A stretch of DNA of 64,000 nt from Sva-07 sp963707515 (lineage in GTDB: Bacteria > Actinomycetota > Acidimicrobiia > Acidimicrobiales > Ilumatobacteraceae), in assembly GCA_963707515.1 (NCBI GenBank), contig CAVPQI010000001.1, positions 682,001 through 746,000 of the forward strand, in the 5' to 3' direction. How positions within the stretch are numbered: position 1 is the first letter of the stretch; every line of letters starts with the position of its first letter. The translations under genes were made by a program, and so were the position numbers. The notes under the pieces were generated by a model. It was not told the origin of the DNA and did no database searches. It was given only the letters and a program-made list of their open reading frames with translations. Of this stretch, positions 62,841 through 64,000 are shown one piece after another.

Positions 62841-64000
62841 CGCGGCTCGCCGTCCTCGGCGGCGCGCATCCGGTCGAACCCGCGCAGGATCAGTCCCGCA
62901 TCGCCCATCGCACCAGCCTTGCAGAGGATCGAGATCGGCTCCGGGCTCGTCGCGTGACAGAAGCCGCCGCCGAGGTCGTCGAACGGAGTGACCTCGAAGC
63001 AGTCGACGCCGAGGCCGTCGAGCACCGCTCCAGTGGTCTCGCCGCCGGCGACCACGATCCGCCGAAACCCCTCGCCCGACAGCAGCGACGCCACCCGCTG
63101 CATCACGGCGGTGGCGATCTCCGACGCCCGGTCGTCGCCGACGGCACGCTTGATGCGCGCCACCTCGTCCGGGGCAGCCGTGGTGGCGATGCCGACCGGA
63201 CCACCCGTGCTGTGCTCGCGTGCCCACTCGATCGCCCGGCGGGCTTCGTCGTCGACGGAGTGCACCGCGGCAACGTCGATCCGCAGGACCGGATGCTCGT
63301 CGGCGAAGCGGGCGAGTTGTCGGGCCGTGGCGCCGGCGCAACTGCCGGCGAGGAGGATCTCGCGGCCGCCCACCGCGGGGTGCGTCGCGCGTGCCGCCCG
63401 GCCGGCGTCGGTGCGCAGTCCCGCCGACCGCGCCAGGGCCACCGGGAACGCGTCGGCACCCGTGGTCACGGCCCAGTCGGCGACGGCTTCGGCGCACACG
63501 GCGATGTCGTCGTCGTCGACGCTGTCGACGACGAAGAATGACTCACCCGCGGCGATTCGATCGGCCAGATGGGCCCGGGCCGCGGCGACGCCCTGACGCA
63601 GCACGCGATGGCCGAGCAGCCCGACCGCCCGCCCGGTCTGGCGTTGCAGGACGGCGACGAGATCGCTGTCGAGCATCGGCGTCACGGGGTCGTGGCGCTT
63701 GAACGACTCGTGCAGCAGATCGTCGAGGACGAACATCTTGCCGTGGAAGACGGTGATCCACGATTCCGGGAACCCCGGGCAGAACACGGTGGCGGGGGCG
63801 TCCATGGCCTCGAGGAGGGCATCGGCGACCGGGCCGATGTTGCCGTCGTCGGTGGAGTCGAAGGTGGCGCTGTACTTCGAGAACAGTCGGCGACACCCCA
63901 TGACGCGCAGTGCCTCCGCGACGTCGGTCGCCACGCGTCGGGCGGCAGCGGACGGCATCAAGCGGTGCCGGCCGGCGTAGACGACCGCTTCGGCATCGCC
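62837..64000 (-). CDS. Four-carbon acid sugar kinase, OtnK-like, partial
   Basis: The frame is open to the right edge, so the N-terminus is missing. Visible motifs are RRLFSKYSATFDSTDDGNIGPVADALLEAM (substrate-binding KYSATFDST), FCPGFPESWITVFHGKMFV, LLAGSCAGATARQLARF, and the ATP site RRIVVAGGETTGAVLDGLGV with SILCKAGAMGDAG at the C-terminus. The DUF1537/OtnK family phosphorylates 3-oxo-tetronates. It is upstream of, and overlaps, the OtnC-like aldolase. Confidence 0.9.
   Translation of the reverse strand, partial: GDAEAVVYAGRHRLMPSAAARRVATDVAEALRVMGCRRLFSKYSATFDSTDDGNIGPVADALLEAMDAPATVFCPGFPESWITVFHGKMFVLDDLLHESFKRHDPVTPMLDSDLVAVLQRQTGRAVGLLGHRVLRQGVAAARAHLADRIAAGESFFVVDSVDDDDIAVCAEAVADWAVTTGADAFPVALARSAGLRTDAGRAARATHPAVGGREILLAGSCAGATARQLARFADEHPVLRIDVAAVHSVDDEARRAIEWAREHSTGGPVGIATTAAPDEVARIKRAVGDDRASEIATAVMQRVASLLSGEGFRRIVVAGGETTGAVLDGLGVDCFEVTPFDDLGGGFCHATSPEPISILCKAGAMGDAGLILRGFDRMRAAEDGEPR

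Overview
The window is very GC-rich chromosomal DNA from an actinobacterium, most likely of the Acidimicrobiia/Ilumatobacter type. That placement is inferred from a mycothiol S-conjugate amidase (Mca), several F420/flavin luciferase-like oxidoreductases, many acyl-CoA synthetases and SDRs, TetR/ArsR regulators, a DUF222-HNH protein and a RecB-like nuclease. No rRNA, tRNA, CRISPR array, insertion sequence or phage module was seen. The content looks like a free-living heterotroph specialised in lipid, steroid-like and xenobiotic catabolism.

Layout. 0-4.3 kb: partial SDR, geranylgeranyl-reductase-like flavoprotein, double-GNAT protein, and an autoregulated-looking HTH + Clp-N protein. 4.4-7.6 kb: MoxR-DUF58-VWA operon, followed by an 88-bp tandem repeat. 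7.9-14 kb: LLM oxidoreductase, LarE, TypA/BipA, acyl-CoA synthetase, TetR. 14.3-16.2 kb: ABC transporter. 16.2-23.8 kb: nitroreductase, enoyl-CoA hydratase, acyl-CoA dehydrogenase-like protein, DinB, LLM, PhoX, acyl-CoA synthetase. 23.9-27 kb: beta-phosphoglucomutase + GH65 disaccharide phosphorylase operon. 27-34.4 kb: lipoprotein, Erm-like rRNA methyltransferase, two SDRs, DUF1697, hydrolase, RecB-like nuclease + PAP2, small proteins. 34.4-44 kb: ComB-like phosphatase + SDR, DUF7064-like protein, S9 peptidase, NudC, thiolase, SNase, YdjC, SCP2-like protein + Mca. 44.1-53.4 kb: PEBP lipoprotein, GGDEF-EAL protein, rhomboid, GlpD, MtfA, GNAT, SRPBCC + ArsR, DUF222-HNH. 53.4-64 kb: LLM + thioesterase, two acyl-CoA synthetases, epoxide-hydrolase-like enzyme, TetR facing a D-aminoacylase-like amidohydrolase, and an OtnC/OtnK-like pair.

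Three window-wide patterns stand out. (1) About thirty genes have a TANNNT-type -10 box 6-9 nt before the start codon, so transcription would begin at or beside the start codon (leaderless mRNA); this also helps choose starts. (2) Operon ends carry long dyad hairpins with no T-tract, falling into at least two recurring families; in several the stop codon lies inside a hairpin arm. (3) Single-base frameshifts are concentrated in patches (about 12.0-13.5, 36.1-36.9, 40.2-44.0, 53.4-55.2 and 56.3-56.9 kb) while neighbouring stretches are clean. Conserved motifs survive on both sides of the shifts, so these look like unpolished assembly segments rather than decaying genes. The affected genes are annotated here as whole genes with the shifts noted.
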